Below, one piece after another: positions 46,185-48,744 of a stretch of 48,744 nucleotides of DNA. The DNA lies in assembly GCA_012518835.1 (NCBI GenBank), contig JAAYRH010000076.1, forward strand, positions 1 to 48,744, read 5' to 3'. Each line of letters opens with the position of its first letter. The stretch's first letter is position 1. This DNA is from Aeromonadales bacterium. Its GTDB lineage: Bacteria; Pseudomonadota; Gammaproteobacteria; Enterobacterales; Aeromonadaceae. Below the pieces are notes generated by a model. That model saw only the letters and a program-made list of their open reading frames with translations, was not told the DNA's origin and did no database searches. The translations under genes were made by a program, and so were the position numbers.

Positions 46185-46771
46185 GATTGGTGATCATTGA
46201 TACCGGCTGTGCCAATTTGGCCTCGGTGCGTTATGCCGTAGAGCGATTAGGTTATCCGGTCGTGGTGAGTAAAGATCACGCTGTGATCAGCGCCGCGGAT
46301 AAGCTGCTACTGCCCGGCGTAGGCACCGCAACCGAAGCCATGGGTAATTTAGAACAGCGTGACTTGACCACGCTGGTTCGTGAATTACAGCAGCCGGTAT
46401 TAGGAATTTGTTTAGGCATGCAAATTCTCACTCAACACAGTGAAGAAGGCGACGTCGCCGGTGTCGGCGTGATTGAAACCAATTGCCTTGCGCTCACTGC
46501 CCACGACGGCATTCGCGTACCACATATGGGCTGGAACCAAATCTCTCCCCTACCGGATCATCCGTTGTTTAAAGATATTCCTGAGGGCAGTTATTTTTAC
46601 TTTGGGCACTCCTATGCCGTGCCCATGGGCGAATATACGCTCGCCACGACTCAGCATGGCGAAAGCTTTAGCGCGGCAATTGGCCAGGCCAACTTTTTTG
46701 GCGTGCAATTTCACCCTGAACGCTCAGGCGCTGCCGGTGCCCAATTATTAAAAAATTTCTTGGAGCTGTAA
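46181..46771 (+). CDS. hisH: Imidazole glycerol phosphate synthase glutaminase subunit
   Basis: A class I amidotransferase, 196 residues. Catalytic Cys in [10 protein letters not shown], His and Glu in [10 protein letters not shown]. It starts with GTG overlapping the hisB stop by 4 nt. It requires HisF as partner, which is not in this window. Confidence 0.97.
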   Translation: MRLVIIDTGCANLASVRYAVERLGYPVVVSKDHAVISAADKLLLPGVGTATEAMGNLEQRDLTTLVRELQQPVLGICLGMQILTQHSEEGDVAGVGVIETNCLALTAHDGIRVPHMGWNQISPLPDHPLFKDIPEGSYFYFGHSYAVPMGEYTLATTQHGESFSAAIGQANFFGVQFHPERSGAAGAQLLKNFLEL

Positions 46772-46774
46772 TTC

Positions 46775-47512
46775 ATGATCATTCCCGCCATCGACCTGAT
46801 AAATGGCAAGGTTGTCCGTCTCTATCAAGGAGACTATGAGCAAAAAACCGAATACACAGCCTCTGCTCAAGAGCAGTTTGATCTCTATGTGGCCGAAGGT
46901 GCAACTCAGTTACACCTCGTCGACTTAGACGGTGCTAAAGACAGCAGCCAACGTCAGCTATCCGTAATTAAAGACTTAATTGCTAATACTAAAGCCCCAG
47001 TACAAATTGGAGGGGGCATTCGTAGCGAGCAAGACGTCAAAGACTTGCTGGATATTGGCGCACAGCGCGTGGTGATTGGTTCTAAAGCGGTAAAAGATCC
47101 CGAAACCGTGGCCGGTTGGCTAAAGCACTACGGTCCCGATCGTATTGTGCTGGCGCTAGATATTAATATTACCCCCGAAGGCGAGAAAAAAGTCGCCATC
47201 GCTGGCTGGCAAGAAGACAGTGGCGTGACCATCGAAGCGCTACTAGAGCATTACCTACCGGCAGGACTGTGCCATGTACTGTGTACCGATATTTCAAAAG
47301 ACGGTACCTTAACCGGTTCTAACGTCGCCTTATATCGTGAACTTGCCGCTCGCTACCCCACCATTTTATGGCAAGCCTCGGGCGGCATTGGCAACATAGA
47401 TGATGTAGCAGCCCTTAAAAATACTGGCGTCGCTGGGGTGATTTTAGGTCGCTCCTTACTCGAAGGTAAATTCACCGTCGAAGAGGCTATCGCCTGTTGG
47501 CAAAGCGAGTGA
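46775..47512 (+). CDS. hisA: ProFAR isomerase
   Basis: A (beta/alpha)8 barrel, 245 residues. [20 protein letters not shown] at the start, [24 protein letters not shown] and [11 protein letters not shown] carry the two phosphate-binding half-barrel motifs. It is the last his gene here; in related operons hisF follows with overlap, but here a hairpin and an opposite-strand gene follow. Confidence 0.97.
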   Translation: MIIPAIDLINGKVVRLYQGDYEQKTEYTASAQEQFDLYVAEGATQLHLVDLDGAKDSSQRQLSVIKDLIANTKAPVQIGGGIRSEQDVKDLLDIGAQRVVIGSKAVKDPETVAGWLKHYGPDRIVLALDINITPEGEKKVAIAGWQEDSGVTIEALLEHYLPAGLCHVLCTDISKDGTLTGSNVALYRELAARYPTILWQASGGIGNIDDVAALKNTGVAGVILGRSLLEGKFTVEEAIACWQSE

Positions 47513-47531
47513 TATTTTAAACAGAGCGTAT

Positions 47532-47569
47532 AAAAAGCAGCCCTTATAAGTTTACTTATAAGGGCTGCT
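47532..47569 (-). terminator. Hairpin terminator between hisA and the GNAT gene
   Basis: A perfect 15-bp stem AGCAGCCCTTATAAG / CTTATAAGGGCTGCT with loop TTTA. The U-tract (TTTTTA) follows on the minus strand, so it is built to end the GNAT gene. For hisA transcripts it has no U-tract. Confidence 0.75.
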
Positions 47570-47596
47570 GATAAATCCACGTGTAGAGTGAGCAGA

Positions 47597-48118
47597 CTAC
47601 GCGACAATTTTCCTCATTCTGGAGTGATAGGCGTAAACACTGTCTTTATCGATCGTGTAAAAAGAGTCAAGTGCATCTTCTCCTACTTTTTTAGCACCCA
47701 TTTTTTCGTGAAAGGACAGCACACGGGCATTGTCTGTCATCACCGCAAAGTGAGACTGGTTACATCCTAAATGTTCAAAGCCAAACCGATAGACTAACAA
47801 AGCACTTTCTATGGCGGCGTACAGGGTTTTATCTTGATTTAATATCCAGCTTCCCCACGAAAAAGAATCGCCTTTAAGATCAAACACTCGCACCGTGCCA
47901 CACGGAGTACCGTCTAATCTTTCTATAATAAAACAAAATTCCTTACCTGCCGCTTGGTCAGCTTGATATTGTGCCAACCACGCTTGTTTTTCATTCATGT
48001 GAGGAAATACCGCCGATAAATATGCGTTATATGTATTGTTAGCTCGTAACGACAACACAAACGGCGCATCTTCTGCGGTTATTAATCTTAATCTTATTGT
48101 TTTTGAGCTTAAATTCAC
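47597..48118 (-). CDS. GNAT-family N-acetyltransferase
   Basis: 173 residues, RimJ/RimL-like. IRLRLITAEDAPFVLSLR at the start, a central core (FIIERLDGTPCGTVRVFDL), and a C-terminal GNAT segment NARVLSFHEKMGAKKVGED. The start is GTG with AGGTG 4 nt upstream; the first ATG is far inside. Such enzymes acylate sugars, amino acids or protein N-termini, and the substrate cannot be read. It lies downstream of, and on the same strand as, a carboxyethylornithine synthase-like gene, separated by a terminator. Confidence 0.8.
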   Translation of the reverse strand: MNLSSKTIRLRLITAEDAPFVLSLRANNTYNAYLSAVFPHMNEKQAWLAQYQADQAAGKEFCFIIERLDGTPCGTVRVFDLKGDSFSWGSWILNQDKTLYAAIESALLVYRFGFEHLGCNQSHFAVMTDNARVLSFHEKMGAKKVGEDALDSFYTIDKDSVYAYHSRMRKIVA

Positions 48119-48229
48119 TATTCACCTATTTATTAAAATATTTTTTACTTAACTATCAACAGGCGCCTGCCCCACCAACCTACTCGCACCTAACCGCCCG
48201 TTCAGTCATTCATGAGCCGCAACAGTGCT

Positions 48230-48259
48230 AAAAACAGCGGCTAGCTTCCCTAGCCGCCG
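48230..48259 (-). terminator. Terminator after the carboxyethylornithine synthase-like gene
   Basis: On the minus strand, CGGCGGCTAG / CTAGCCGCTG (one G.T pair), loop GGAAG, then TTTTTAGC. Confidence 0.75.
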
Positions 48260-48331
48260 CTGCTTAATCTCCTTGCTCTTTGTTGCTCAGTGCCGACAAA
48301 CCCACACTATGTTCGTTAGTAGATATTAATC

Positions 48332-48744
48332 TTAGGAGGAAGTACGCACATCGTAGCGAGAGGCCGGTATCTTATGGCCAAGTGTCTTATTATCAGCGGT
48401 ATTAAGACGAATATGGGGATAAAAAGCACTGCGCTGTTGAAATGATAAAATCGCCGAATTTAATACCACGCCACCATCAATATTAATGGCGCGGCGAATA
48501 GTTTCATTGTGCTGCCATCGGTCTTGGCCACCGACAACCATGGGTAGATAATCAATCAGCGCCGCCGAGATGGCGCGGGACGCACTGTCCCACAGGTAAC
48601 TGGGCGTGTGATCTACCGCATAATAATCAGTAGTGCCGTATTTAAACATAGGGCGCTTAAAACTGGTGGGTTTGGCAAAGAAAAATCCCATGCCTTCGTC
48701 ACAACTGACATCGATAATTAAACTGTTAGGCTTAAGACAGTTTC
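48332..48744 (-). CDS. N5-(carboxyethyl)ornithine synthase-like protein, C-terminal part
   Basis: The frame is open to the window edge, so about 137 C-terminal residues are seen. LKPNSLIIDVSCDEGMGF and YYAVDHTPSYLWDSASRAIS, then GGVVLNSAILSFQQRSAFYPH, match the end of the alanine dehydrogenase/PNT-related family that includes carboxyethylornithine synthase. Those enzymes reductively condense pyruvate with ornithine or lysine. The dinucleotide-binding part lies outside. The identification is from remembered family motifs. Confidence 0.65.
   Translation of the reverse strand, partial: NCLKPNSLIIDVSCDEGMGFFFAKPTSFKRPMFKYGTTDYYAVDHTPSYLWDSASRAISAALIDYLPMVVGGQDRWQHNETIRRAINIDGGVVLNSAILSFQQRSAFYPHIRLNTADNKTLGHKIPASRYDVRTSS

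Noticed and set aside
48131-48159. TTGATA-17-TTAATA promoter for the GNAT gene
   Set aside because: The predicted start would fall inside the ribosome site of the gene, leaving almost no leader.

Overview
The window looks like chromosome from a gammaproteobacterium. Gene orders match the enteric/Aeromonas type: potABCD, thrS-infC-rpmI-rplT-pheST-ihfA, ribE facing norM, prkA-yeaH-spoVR, fadR next to dsbB, ycgN-ycgM-ycgL facing minCDE, rnd-fadD and tsaB-yoaA, and hisL-GDCBHA. Protein style suggests a marine Aeromonadales-like genus such as Oceanisphaera or Oceanimonas. That placement is an inference and has not been tested.

Layout. 1-441: the right end of an IS200/IS605-type element carrying the last codons of tnpB, inserted inside nrdG. 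448-4590: an FNR box, a good sigma70 promoter and the spermidine/putrescine importer potABCD. 4666-12445 (minus strand): cobB, then the translation operon thrS-infC-rpmI-rplT-pheS-pheT-ihfA, in which infC starts at a non-canonical ATA. 12669-28041: a segment whose two ends carry inverted copies of a 265-bp palindromic repeat. Between the copies lie a pteridine reductase, an efflux system of the mdtNOP type (membrane genes and outer-membrane gene convergent), ribE, norM, a DUF3080 lipoprotein, a tRNA-Val with an abnormal acceptor stem, a candidate small RNA, and the stress operon prkA-yeaH-spoVR. 28048-36631: fadR, dsbB, ycgN/M/L, minCDE, rnd, fadD, an unlisted 48-residue basic ORF, and tsaB. 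36628-41397: yoaA, a 2-oxoadipate dioxygenase (YdcJ/HglS) and an orphan lipoprotein of the TAXI solute-binding family. 41592-47569: the histidine operon with leader peptide and attenuator, ending after hisA with no hisF or hisI. 47597-48744 (minus strand): a GNAT acetyltransferase and the C-terminal part of an N5-(carboxyethyl)ornithine synthase-like gene that runs off the window.

Most of the window is ordinary housekeeping. The most striking observation is the TAXI lipoprotein at 40399-41397. Its canonical C-terminal half comes first, directly after the lipobox, and its canonical N-terminal half comes last, so it reads as a circular permutation cut at the lobe hinge. Next are the IS200/IS605 insertion that truncates nrdG (and would make nrdG the guide source of a TnpB omega-RNA), the inverted repeat pair able to flip about 14 kb, the tRNA-Val with A1.C72 and C4.A69 mismatches, the shortened his operon, and the small basic ORF behind tsaB.
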